Assembly: GCA_029262955.1 (NCBI GenBank)
Contig: JAJCYL010000398.1
Coordinates: 1-10,225, forward strand
Length of the DNA: 10,225 bases
Direction: 5' to 3'
Source of the DNA: Cytophagales bacterium
GTDB taxonomy: Bacteria > Bacteroidota > Bacteroidia > Cytophagales > Cyclobacteriaceae
In this document: positions 1-7,113 of the stretch, piece after piece
Layout: every line of letters starts with the position of its first letter
Position numbering within the stretch: the stretch's first letter is position 1
Translations under genes and position numbers: made by a program
Notes under the pieces: model-generated
What the model was told of the DNA's origin: nothing
The model's input: the letters and a program-made list of their open reading frames with translations, nothing else
The model's database searches: none

Positions 1-462
1 CAAAGACCTTCTTGTCGATTGTATGCAGTTTTGTCAGCGGAAAAAAGGCCTTGAGATATATGCTTGGTGTATTATGAGCAATCATGTTCATATGATCATT
101 GGGACTAACGGAGATTCTAAGATGGAGGACATTATCCGAGATTTTAAAAAATTCACTTCACATCAAATTACCAAGAGTATTGAGTATAGTCAGGAAGAAA
201 GTAGAAAAGAATGGATGCTGTGGATGTTCAAACAAGCAGGAGACAGGAACTCAAACAATAAGAATTATCAATTTTGGAGGCAGGATAATAGACCAATAGA
301 ACTTTCCAATAAACCATTATGGATCAAAAATTGAATTATATACACAATAATCCAGTTGATGCGGGGATAGTATTGTCTGCTGAAGAGTACCTGTATAGCA
401 GTGCTAAAAATTATTCGGGTATGGAAAATGAGAGTTTGCTAAATGTCATGTTAATCGAATAA
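1..462 (+). pseudogene. REP-associated tyrosine transposase (Y1/HUH family), 5'-truncated by the window edge and frameshifted
   Basis: RAYT-type transposases are single-strand DNA nucleases that act on palindromic REP-like sequences. Frame 2 is open from the left edge (start outside the window) to a TGA at 332-334. It reads a CQRKKGLEIYAWCIMSNHVHMII block, with the HUH pair as His-Val-His at about 83-91, then QFWRQDN and PIELSN. The conserved tail continues in frame 1 from about 319: MDQKLNYIHNNPVDAG, then EYLYSSAKNYSG, ending at TAA 460-462. YIHNNPV is the family's C-terminal signature and here it lies after the stop, so one base appears to be missing near 315-320 (one base between the CCA and ATG codons would restore the frame). 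I see no slippery heptamer, so programmed frameshifting is unlikely. The gene is probably inactive unless this is a sequencing error. The HUH and tail motifs are visible; loss of activity is inferred. Confidence 0.85.
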
Positions 463-584
463 GCACAAGTGACGTTTCACTGAACACTTGCGCCAGGAAC
501 GGGGATTGAGCTGGTAATTACTAATCCTCCGATCTAAGAGGAATTTAGGTAGTCTCATCCATGTTCAGAACTGACACTTATGCC
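463..584. repeat. REP-like palindromic region just downstream of the transposase
   Basis: This DNA begins at the base after the transposase stop codon and is rich in inverted repeats. GCACAAGTG (463-471) can pair with CACTTGCGC (485-493), with one mismatch. Nested inside is a perfect five-base stem, AGTGA/TCACT (468-472 and 477-481), with a CGTT loop. Further on, GGATT (503-507) faces AATCC (523-527). A related 11-mer, ACACTTGCGCC at 484-494 and ACACTTATGCC at 574-584, occurs twice as a direct repeat with two differences. RAYT genes are known to be flanked by the palindromes they act on, which fits this position. That it belongs to a dispersed genomic repeat family is inference, because only one locus is visible. 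Confidence 0.45.
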
Positions 585-588
585 AATG

Positions 589-1098
589 CTACCATTTTCC
601 AGCATAATCGAGCTCTTCCCCAAAATCCATATTTAGATAGTCATATTTTAACCTCGTAATCTGCCTGAAGTGGTGGTAATCGTGTGCCAGCCAATTGGCA
701 AGGAACATCTTAGCCGTCATTGGTCCGAACGTTGGATGTTGTGAAATACTGTCCCATTTCGGCAAGGATAAATTCCGGAGCCACTCAACGGACTGTTCTC
801 GTTCTGTAAGAAAGTCATCCAACATTTGCTTATAATTTTTATCTATGTAATGTCGGTTGTGTACCCAACCCACTGGATCGATGGGAGGCATCGCTTGTTC
901 GGGAGTTTCTAACGTATGTTTAACACGAGCCCTGAAATCTTCCCGTTCTTCATCATACAAGTGACAAACTATTTCCAGCAAACACCATTTGTCCGGCGAC
1001 TGTTTCCAGAGATAACCTGCTTCAGAGATATTTTCCAAAAGTCCTTGAAATACACTGCTATTTTTTTGGAGCTGCCCTGTTATGTACTGAGTTTCCAT
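589..1098 (-). CDS. DinB-like (DinB/YfiT superfamily) putative metal-dependent protein
   Basis: This 169-residue protein has the length and layout of the DinB-like four-helix bundle family. Members bind a divalent metal through three histidines and include damage-inducible proteins and thiol- or sugar-dependent transferases. The triad is visible: His46 in CHLYDEE, and His139 with His143 in the LAHDYHHFRQI block of the last long helix. WKQSPDKWCLLEIVCHL is the usual entry to the first metal helix. It probably acts in the cytoplasm, since no signal peptide is seen. The chosen ATG at 1098 has a GAGGG just upstream. It lies 70 bases downstream of the AraC-type gene on the same strand, so the two may share a transcript. 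The family call is firm; the reaction and substrate cannot be told. Confidence 0.88.
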   Translation of the reverse strand: METQYITGQLQKNSSVFQGLLENISEAGYLWKQSPDKWCLLEIVCHLYDEEREDFRARVKHTLETPEQAMPPIDPVGWVHNRHYIDKNYKQMLDDFLTEREQSVEWLRNLSLPKWDSISQHPTFGPMTAKMFLANWLAHDYHHFRQITRLKYDYLNMDFGEELDYAGKW

Positions 1099-1133
1099 AC
1101 CCTCAAATTTAAATCGAACTACTCCATTCTAAT

Positions 1134-1163
1134 AGTAGCAATTTTATGTCTAATTGAGCTACT
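1134..1163 (-). other. Stem-loop in the gap after the AraC-type gene
   Basis: AGTAGC plus AATT (1134-1143) faces AATT plus GCTACT (1152-1163), with a two-base GA bulge on one side and an eight-base loop. It starts five bases beyond the regulator's stop codon on the minus strand. No U-tract follows, so it is a weak terminator candidate at best and may be an intercistronic processing or attenuation structure. A similar nine-mer, GAACTACTC at 1116-1124 and GAGCTACTC at 1157-1165, is repeated around it. Confidence 0.25.
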
Positions 1164-1168
1164 CGTTC

Positions 1169-2026
1169 TTATGCCTTCTGTAATTCTCTCTTATACTCAG
1201 ATGGCGACATACCCCTTGACTTCTTAAATTGTTTGTTAAAGTAAGATGGGTCATTAAATCCAGATTCATACATGGTTTCAGAAATGGAATAATCCTTCAA
1301 ATTCATCATCTCTATAGCCTTATTAATTCGAAATTCGTTAATGAATTGTACAAAGCTTTTCTGGTTAACCTTCTTGAAGAATCGACAGAATGAATTCGTG
1401 GTTAACCCCACCATTTCAGCCACTTCGGCTACGCTAATATTATTCTTATAATGTCCCTCCACATACTCGTATATCCTATTCACCCTGCTGTAGTCATTTA
1501 CATTTGTACCAACTGTAATTCCGGAAACACCTATTTGAAGACAATCTTTGGTTGTTGACAATTCAAATAGAATTTCCAGTAGCCTGCATAATTGGATAGG
1601 CTTTGGAAGATCAACCAGGTTAATCAGTTGGGCTGATAATTGTGATCTTACCTCATGCCCAAACAACAAACCAGACTGCGACAATTTGCTAACCTCATTG
1701 ATTTTTTTGAATTCAGGAAATTTTGAGAGCAGATCTTTTAAGAGTGTCTCTTTGAATTGAATAACCACTTCAATATTGTCCTGGTGATCAAAATTGGTGA
1801 ATGGCATGTGAGGAATATGTGGACCTAAAAATATAAGAATGCCATCCTCATATTTAGAGTAATAACTACCAACCTGGATGGGACCCTTACCGTTTTTAAT
1901 GTACACCAATTCATACTCGGCATGTATATGCCAATACGAGCTGTTACACGGTTGGTTAATATCAAACCTGGCAGCATAGAAGGATTGACCATCTGGATTT
2001 TCGATCCGCTCAACTATTGGCTCCAT
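1169..2026 (-). CDS. AraC family transcriptional regulator with N-terminal cupin sensor domain
   Basis: This 285-residue DNA-binding regulator has an N-terminal cupin at about residues 25-90 (WHIHAEYELVYI, then LGPHIPHMPF), which in this family binds a small ligand, often a sugar. A linker follows to about residue 180. The C-terminal AraC/XylS domain has two helix-turn-helix units: about 198-217 (ISVAEVAEMVGLTTNSFCRFF) and about 248-269. The second includes the family hallmark, ISETMYESGFNDPSYFNKQFKK followed by GMSPSEYK. The protein is soluble and cytoplasmic. Its ATG at 2026 lies 117 bases from the start of the oppositely oriented MFS permease, a typical arrangement for a regulator that controls a neighbouring transporter. 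The ligand is not visible; a sugar is a reasonable guess from the transporter type. The DinB-like gene follows on the same strand. Confidence 0.93.
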   Translation of the reverse strand: MEPIVERIENPDGQSFYAARFDINQPCNSSYWHIHAEYELVYIKNGKGPIQVGSYYSKYEDGILIFLGPHIPHMPFTNFDHQDNIEVVIQFKETLLKDLLSKFPEFKKINEVSKLSQSGLLFGHEVRSQLSAQLINLVDLPKPIQLCRLLEILFELSTTKDCLQIGVSGITVGTNVNDYSRVNRIYEYVEGHYKNNISVAEVAEMVGLTTNSFCRFFKKVNQKSFVQFINEFRINKAIEMMNLKDYSISETMYESGFNDPSYFNKQFKKSRGMSPSEYKRELQKA

Positions 2027-2051
2027 ATATGGGTAAAATTATCATATAATT

Positions 2052-2059
2052 TAGGTTTG
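2052..2059 (+). promoter_or_regulatory. Candidate Bacteroidota -7 element for the MFS permease
   Basis: TAGGTTTG matches the Bacteroidota -7 consensus TAnnTTTG exactly. It would start transcription near 2066, leaving a leader of roughly 78 bases. I see no TTG -33 element at the usual spacing, so support is partial. It sits in the 117-base divergent gap with the AraC-type regulator. Confidence 0.3.
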
Positions 2060-2143
2060 TGCGTTGAAATAGGAATATATTATCCAATTACCTGAATAGA
2101 TTGACCAATTAATAACTCCGGAGGATTGCTCTTTTTGTCCTTA

Positions 2144-3277
2144 ATGAAAGCACACAGAATAGCAGTCTCAGCTCTTTTCTTCATCAACGGGTTCCTTCAT
2201 GCAAACTGGGCATCCCGATTACCTGAATTTCAGAATTTATTGGATATCAATAACAGTCAATTGGGATCATTGCTCTTTGCCCTGGCAGTTGGTGCTTTGA
2301 CTGCTATGCCATTCACGGGATGGGTCTCCAACAGCCTGGGAAGTGCTACCGTCACCCGTCTTGCAGGACTATTACTTTGTGTTGCTGTTGCGGTGCTTGC
2401 ATTAAGTGATAACCTAATTATAGAAGGATTGATCTTCTTTTTCATCGGAATTGGCAATGGCTCCATGGATGTGGCAATGAATGAACAAGCTGTTCTTGTT
2501 GAAAGGAGCTATAAGAAGCCAATAATGTCCTCTTTTCATGCTTATTGGAGTATTGGGATGGCTCTTGGAGCTGGCAGCGGGGCATTATTTTCAAAGTTTG
2601 ACATTACCCTTGTCAATCACTTATGGACAGTCGTGTTGATTTCTTTGGTCGTAGTAGTGTTGGCCACTGGAAAATTAATTGTCACTGTAAAGGAACATTC
2701 CGGACACGGGATAAGTGGATTTATGCTACCAACCAGGGCCATAGTACCCTTGGGTTTAATAGCATTCTGTGGAATGTTAGGTGAAGGTTCAATCATTGAT
2801 TGGTCTGCTATTTATATGAATAAGGTGGTAGGTGAATCAGAGGCGATGGGAGCTATTGCATTTGGATCTTTTAGTGCCGCGATGATGATTGGGAGAATTG
2901 CCGGGGATTACTTCACTCACCAACTGGGAAAAATAAATTTATTAATCTTTGACGCCATACTTTCGGTAATTGGTTTGTCGATAGTCATCCTGTTTGTCTC
3001 ACCATTTACGACGCTGTTAGGATTCTTTTTGGCTGGGCTGGGATTATCTACGGTTGTTCCCATCATCTACACCACGGCAGGAAACAGTCCTGGAGTTACA
3101 CCCAGCGTAGGTATTGCCATGGCTTCTACTATTGGCTATTCCGGGTTCTTTGTAGGACCACCTACGATTGGTTACCTGGCCGATGCCTATGGATTGAGAT
3201 TCGGATTGATTTTTTCTTTATGCCTCCTCTTTGTGATGCTTGTCTTAGTTCTGACCAGAGGTTTCAAGCACAACTAG
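2144..3277 (+). CDS. MFS permease of the YbjJ/FucP-like group
   Basis: This 377-residue, very hydrophobic protein has about 12 predicted membrane helices and is a secondary transporter of the cytoplasmic membrane. It resembles E. coli YbjJ along its length: FINGFLHANWASR in helix 1 (residues 13-25), MDVAMNEQAV after helix 4 (108-117), GEGSIIDW (213-220), GLSTVVPIIYTTAG, and GFFVGPPTIGYLAD (from 334). Relatives include fucose/sugar permeases, and some are suggested exporters, so substrate and direction are unknown. I chose ATG 2144 because it gives the usual family N-terminus. In-frame TTG codons at 2126 and 2135 are alternatives. A GGAGGA at 2120-2125 abuts the first and sits about 10 bases before the second, so a start at 2135 is possible. 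The divergent AraC-type gene probably regulates it. The gene ends convergently with the large lipoprotein. Confidence 0.9.
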   Translation: MKAHRIAVSALFFINGFLHANWASRLPEFQNLLDINNSQLGSLLFALAVGALTAMPFTGWVSNSLGSATVTRLAGLLLCVAVAVLALSDNLIIEGLIFFFIGIGNGSMDVAMNEQAVLVERSYKKPIMSSFHAYWSIGMALGAGSGALFSKFDITLVNHLWTVVLISLVVVVLATGKLIVTVKEHSGHGISGFMLPTRAIVPLGLIAFCGMLGEGSIIDWSAIYMNKVVGESEAMGAIAFGSFSAAMMIGRIAGDYFTHQLGKINLLIFDAILSVIGLSIVILFVSPFTTLLGFFLAGLGLSTVVPIIYTTAGNSPGVTPSVGIAMASTIGYSGFFVGPPTIGYLADAYGLRFGLIFSLCLLFVMLVLVLTRGFKHN

Positions 3278-3368
3278 AAATACTTGCTATTACCTGTTAT
3301 GTGCATTAGAATGATCTGAAGAATCCGAAAAACGCAATCAATTCCGTCCCCCTATCGAGTTCGAGGCA

Positions 3369-3392
3369 ATCTCATTTAAGGATAAATGAGAT
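3369..3392. repeat. Perfect 10-bp inverted repeat with AGGA spacer between convergent genes
   Basis: Arms ATCTCATTTA (3369-3378) and TAAATGAGAT (3383-3392) are exact reverse complements around a four-base AGGA loop. It lies in the 191-base gap between the convergent permease and lipoprotein genes, which otherwise shows no coding sequence. No T-run follows on either strand, so it is not a standard intrinsic terminator. It could still stop or stabilise transcripts from both sides, or be a dyad operator. Confidence 0.6.
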
Positions 3393-3414
3393 ATCCGACA
3401 AAACAGCTCCTTTT

Positions 3415-3436
3415 GAAAAAATAAGGACTATTTTTC
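3415..3436. terminator. Possible weak bidirectional terminator
   Basis: AAAAATA (3417-3423) pairs with TATTTTT (3429-3435) around an AGGAC loop. On either strand the 3' arm is itself a U-rich run. It lies 33 bases past the stop of the large minus-strand gene. The stem is all A/T and therefore weak, so terminator function is only suggested by position and the U-run. Confidence 0.3.
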
Positions 3437-3468
3437 GAGTATGACGTATTCTTTATTTCACATAAGGT

Positions 3469-6400
3469 TTACTCTTCCTGTTTGGATGGAATAGCAATAG
3501 ACTTTACAGCTGTCAGCGGAGGCGCCGAATCTGTCCCCGCATCCGTATAAGAAGCCTTAATGATCATCACATTATCACCCTCATTGCTAGAAGGGGTAAT
3601 GGTTCCACTCAAGGGAAGTGATCGTTTATCAGACTCAGCTAATGAAAGTATGTAGGCAATGATCTGGTTAGACTCAGTTGAGGCAATCTTAGGATGAGCC
3701 GGCATACTTACTTCACCCCAAATACCAGTACTGCCATATTTGATCTTGCTGCGGAGATAGCTTTCGATCCTCGACCTATTCTTGTATTTTTCCGCAACCG
3801 CAACATAGCTTGGACCAATAGAAGATTCCTTCTCTTTGTGACAAGCCTTGCAATCCATATCCTGCATGATTGATTTACCAATCACCGCATCCGAAACTTG
3901 TTGATGACCCAACGATAAGGATGCCTTGTCCTGACTTTCCAGGTAATCGACAGACACAAAAACTTTAGTTTGGTCGACTTTGTTATCGTCAGTAACTAAT
4001 ACCTTGTAGGAAAGTGGCATTCCTACCTCAAAAGTGCCCTCATCATTGTCAATTTCGATTGAAATCTTAGGCTGGTCATTCCCGGCCACAACTGAGATAA
4101 ATGAGCTCCGCGAAACAGCCTCATTTGCATCCTTAACCTCAACATAAACTTTATACTCTCCGGCTTGGTCAAATCTATAAGTTACACTTGGTCCTTCAGT
4201 TTCTTGTTGATTACCGTCTCCAAAACTCCAGATATATTTAAGTTCATCATTTTCCGGATCCAGGGCCTCCACTCTGGCCCTTATTTCCAAAGGAGTTTTT
4301 CCAGACATCGGATTAATCTGAATTTCACTAATAACAGGTGGTCTGTTTCCAGGATTGTACTGTATGAACCCAAGGCTCGAGTCATCATTTCTGAGGAACC
4401 ATCCCGATCCATATTCGAGAAGGTAGATAGTGCCATCGGAACCAACCTCCATGTCAATTAGATTATTGACTTTAATATTTGAGGCAAAGGGCTCCATCTT
4501 ATTAAAGGTACCATCTGAAAAAAAGCTAACCGCTTTCATCCATCCTCTCATCCATTCGTAAATAATCACCTTACCATCATAATATTCCGGTAGCGCATTG
4601 TCACCGCTATACATATCCGCATAGTGCGTCGGACCTGCCATTGCATTTCTACCACCTGTCTCCACTTGAGGAAATTCCTTTGATTCAACATATGGATAAT
4701 AAATATACGCCGGCATTGCTGGTGGTAATTCAGTTAATCCGGAATTGTTTTCCGAATCATTAATGGGTTTTTCAGGATTGAATTGTGCTCCGGTCTCACC
4801 GGTGGAGTAATCATAATCATAATACGCTTTATTGTCAGCGATGAATAGGGGCCATCCGAAATTGCCAGCCTCCCTGGCCTGGTTCATTTCATCATAACCT
4901 TTAGGTCCACGTGTTTTCAGACTATCGATCCGTGCATCAGGTCCGACATCACCCCAGTAGACCCAACCTGTTTTTGGATCAACAGATATCCTGTAGGGAT
5001 TGCGATGACCCATGGTGTAGATTTCCGGCCTTGTTTTAAGTGTACCGGGGGCAAATAGGTTTCCTTCCGGGATATCATAGGAACCGTCGTCATTGACTTT
5101 TATTCTAATAATCTTACCCCTTAAATCGTTGGTGTTTCCAGAAGATCGCCTTGCGTCATACTGTTCTCGACCTGGAAGGTCATTCAGCGGAGCGTAACCA
5201 TGATTTACGTATGGAGCTCCTCCTTCATCGAACGGAGTGGAGTTATCTCCGGTTGATAAATAGAGCAAGTTGCCAGGACCGAATGCAATAGATCCACCGG
5301 TGTGGCAACAGATTTCTCGTTGACTGGCCACATCAAGAATAACCTGCTCGGAGTCCATATCAAAAACATCATCTTTGAACTTGAAGCGGGAAAGCCTGTT
5401 TACCCATTCATCACCAGTTGGGCTGTAAAAGACGTATACCCAGTTGTTGGAAGCAAAATTGGGATCCTTTTGTATACCCATTAAACCTTCCTCTGCATTT
5501 ACTCCTGGTGTATTGAGTGTTTTGTGGTAAACATCCAGTATTGCCACTTGATTTATCTTCCCTGTTTCCTTCTTGTATAAAAGGATCTCGCCTCGGCGTT
5601 GACCAATTAAAATGTCATCGTTTGGCAAAATGGTCATCTCCGTGGGCTCATAAAACTCTCCTTCAGCCAGGACAACTTTCGAAAAACGGCCCATATCAGG
5701 TGGAATTTGACTTTTGACGTTTGAGTAATCGAGCTCCATATTTTCACCAATTGCGTATTGAATTCCACCCAAAAGATGCTGCAAGTAATCGGTATCCGAG
5801 TAACTCTCAGGGGTGTGTCCCAATGCGGTGTAAAAGGCCCGACCACCATCGTATTCGTGATACCAGCTCATAGGATGCATGTCCCCATTTTCTCCACCCT
5901 GATAAGACGATTCGTCAATGGTTATTATGACCTTGATATCCGGATTGATCTTTTTGAAGTTATAGAGTTCGTCTCTACGATGCCACTTGGTTTCCTGAAA
6001 ATGCCTGGTGGCTCCAAATTGTTGATCAATAATTTTGAAGTCAGCTTCCTGAGTAGCGGGGTGACTTTTGAAATAAGCACCAACTAATTTCCCATACCAA
6101 TTCCAATCATATTCTGTATCAGCTGCAGCATGTACCCCGACAAAACCCCCACCGGCCTGAATATATCTTTCAAAGGCTGCCTCTTGTTTGTAATCAAGTA
6201 TATTTTCGGTTGTGTTCAAAAAGATGATGGCAGAGTAGGCTTTAAGCGTTTCATCGGTAAACCAGTTTGCATCTTTCGTCGTATCGACCTCAAAACCATT
6301 TTCGGTTCCAAGCTTTTGAACGGCAGCTATCCCGTCAACGATTGAGGCGTGTTGATATCCTGCAGTCTTTGAGAAAACGAGCACCTTTGGGTTTTCAGCC

Positions 6401-6483
6401 CTTTTTTTACTACAGCCCCAAAACATCGTAGCTAATATTAGGACAGATATTAAATAGCTGCTTTTGATCTTAATACAATTCAT
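3469..6483 (-). CDS. Large lipoprotein: ThuA domain, PQQ-type glucose/sorbosone dehydrogenase, PKD domain and cytochrome c
   Basis: This is a 1004-residue exported multidomain redox protein. A lipoprotein signal peptide (KIKSS, then SVLILATMFWG) ends at Cys24. ThuA domain at about 33-245: VLVFSKTAGYQH, GGGFVGVHAAAD, HPMSWYHEY, ALGHTPESY. Glucose/sorbosone dehydrogenase propeller at about 266-695: CCHTGGSIAFGP holding the likely general-base His394, GHRNPYRI (492-499), DEMNQAREAGNFGWP and GPTHYADMY. PKD at about 714-798, with WSFGDG at 752-757. Cytochrome c at about 865-950: heme site CKACH (878-882) and Met927 in SMPAH as likely axial ligand. A short beta-rich tail follows. By family knowledge, the propeller would oxidise a sugar or aldose using PQQ and could pass electrons to the attached heme. 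The substrate is unknown and the ThuA role is unclear. I chose ATG 6483 over ATG 6513 because it gives a normal signal peptide and a -7 element overlaps 6513. The domain calls are strong. Confidence 0.93.
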   Translation of the reverse strand: MNCIKIKSSYLISVLILATMFWGCSKKRAENPKVLVFSKTAGYQHASIVDGIAAVQKLGTENGFEVDTTKDANWFTDETLKAYSAIIFLNTTENILDYKQEAAFERYIQAGGGFVGVHAAADTEYDWNWYGKLVGAYFKSHPATQEADFKIIDQQFGATRHFQETKWHRRDELYNFKKINPDIKVIITIDESSYQGGENGDMHPMSWYHEYDGGRAFYTALGHTPESYSDTDYLQHLLGGIQYAIGENMELDYSNVKSQIPPDMGRFSKVVLAEGEFYEPTEMTILPNDDILIGQRRGEILLYKKETGKINQVAILDVYHKTLNTPGVNAEEGLMGIQKDPNFASNNWVYVFYSPTGDEWVNRLSRFKFKDDVFDMDSEQVILDVASQREICCHTGGSIAFGPGNLLYLSTGDNSTPFDEGGAPYVNHGYAPLNDLPGREQYDARRSSGNTNDLRGKIIRIKVNDDGSYDIPEGNLFAPGTLKTRPEIYTMGHRNPYRISVDPKTGWVYWGDVGPDARIDSLKTRGPKGYDEMNQAREAGNFGWPLFIADNKAYYDYDYSTGETGAQFNPEKPINDSENNSGLTELPPAMPAYIYYPYVESKEFPQVETGGRNAMAGPTHYADMYSGDNALPEYYDGKVIIYEWMRGWMKAVSFFSDGTFNKMEPFASNIKVNNLIDMEVGSDGTIYLLEYGSGWFLRNDDSSLGFIQYNPGNRPPVISEIQINPMSGKTPLEIRARVEALDPENDELKYIWSFGDGNQQETEGPSVTYRFDQAGEYKVYVEVKDANEAVSRSSFISVVAGNDQPKISIEIDNDEGTFEVGMPLSYKVLVTDDNKVDQTKVFVSVDYLESQDKASLSLGHQQVSDAVIGKSIMQDMDCKACHKEKESSIGPSYVAVAEKYKNRSRIESYLRSKIKYGSTGIWGEVSMPAHPKIASTESNQIIAYILSLAESDKRSLPLSGTITPSSNEGDNVMIIKASYTDAGTDSAPPLTAVKSIAIPSKQEE

Positions 6484-6510
6484 ATACTGGCAATAATTAA
6501 TTTGTCTGAT

Positions 6511-6518
6511 CAAAATTA
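6511..6518 (-). promoter_or_regulatory. Candidate -7 element for the ThuA/dehydrogenase gene
   Basis: On the minus strand this reads TAATTTTG, an exact match to TAnnTTTG. Transcription would begin near 6504, giving a leader of about 20 bases to ATG 6483. The upstream in-frame ATG at 6511-6513 overlaps the element, which argues against that start. No clear -33 TTG at the right distance was found. Confidence 0.4.
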
Positions 6519-6601
6519 GTCTTATGTAACAACTTGCCTTACACTAATATGGTGGGTGGTTATTTCTAAATGGCATGTAATATTTCACATAATCCCAAAA
6601 A

Positions 6602-7027
6602 CTAGTTGTGAGGCATCCCTTTTCCAGTCTCCAGATAGTGTTTGAGGCTTTTGGTAATAAACATGTCCCAGGTTGGTGCACATATATCGTAGCAATTGAA
6701 ATCGGGAGTTAATCCATCATGCATAAAGCTCACTAAAACGCCATCGGCAGTTGGTGTGATGTTCCAGGTAGTAGAAGTTCCCACCCATTCATTTTCGAAT
6801 CCTGGCTGTCCATCAATGCATTTCCATACGATTTCGCTATTCAGAACGTACTTAATCACTTTAAATTTCCAGAAAGCATTGCCAAAATGAATTGTAAACT
6901 CGTCTCCAACCTTTGATACAGGTTTGTCCGTATTGCCCCACCACTTCTTAACATGTCGGGTTAAGGCTTCAAAAGCATTATTTGGTGATGTTAAAACTTT
7001 GACTTCCTGTGTATAATTCTGGGACAT
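6602..7027 (-). CDS. SRPBCC (START-like, AHSA1-type) domain protein
   Basis: This 141-residue soluble protein has the pattern of the Bet v 1/START fold, a helix-grip cavity that binds hydrophobic ligands. Visible features are an N-terminal strand and helix (VKVLTSPNNAFEALTRHVKKWW), GDEFTIHFGNAFWKFKVIKYV, and EIVWKCIDG. TSTTWNITPTADGVLVSFMHDGL is the usual strand pair, and a long C-terminal helix (WDMFITKSLKHYLETGKG) closes the cavity. Many bacterial members are paired with ArsR regulators; none is present here. It is divergent from the DUF2461 gene across an 86-base gap and is followed, after 118 bases, by the large lipoprotein on the same strand. A candidate promoter in that gap suggests the two are transcribed separately. 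Ligand and role are unknown. Confidence 0.87.
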   Translation of the reverse strand: MSQNYTQEVKVLTSPNNAFEALTRHVKKWWGNTDKPVSKVGDEFTIHFGNAFWKFKVIKYVLNSEIVWKCIDGQPGFENEWVGTSTTWNITPTADGVLVSFMHDGLTPDFNCYDICAPTWDMFITKSLKHYLETGKGMPHN

Positions 7028-7065
7028 ATCTTGGTTATTTTATCTGATGACGGATAGTTTGCGCA

Positions 7066-7095
7066 TTGATGGACAGCGGACAAGAATTAACTTTC
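7066..7095 (+). promoter_or_regulatory. Candidate promoter for the DUF2461 gene
   Basis: TTG at 7066-7068, a 19-base spacer and TAACTTTC at 7088-7095 fit the Bacteroidota -33/-7 arrangement (TTG, 17-23 bases, TAnnTTTG) with one mismatch at the last base. Initiation would fall near 7102, about 12 bases before the ATG. Confidence 0.4.
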
Positions 7096-7113
7096 AAAAT
7101 ACAGTAATATCTT

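Noticed and set aside
1104..1111. TAAATTTG on the minus strand as a promoter -7 element for the DinB-like gene
   Set aside because: It matches the consensus but lies only five bases from the ATG, which would make the transcript leaderless or start inside the gene; no -33 element is seen.
916..1227. Plus-strand 103-codon open frame
   Set aside because: It runs antisense through the start of the DinB-like gene and the end of the AraC-type gene, both strongly supported, and encodes no known motif.
3340..3368. GAGTTCGAGG looked like a tRNA T-arm
   Set aside because: No acceptor, D or anticodon stem can be formed around it and there is no matching 3' end, so it is not a tRNA.
5758..6087. Plus-strand 109-codon open frame inside the large lipoprotein gene
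   Set aside because: It is antisense to the ThuA domain, whose motifs are clear; its own product has no recognisable pattern. The other plus-strand frames within 4165-6345 are rejected for the same reason.
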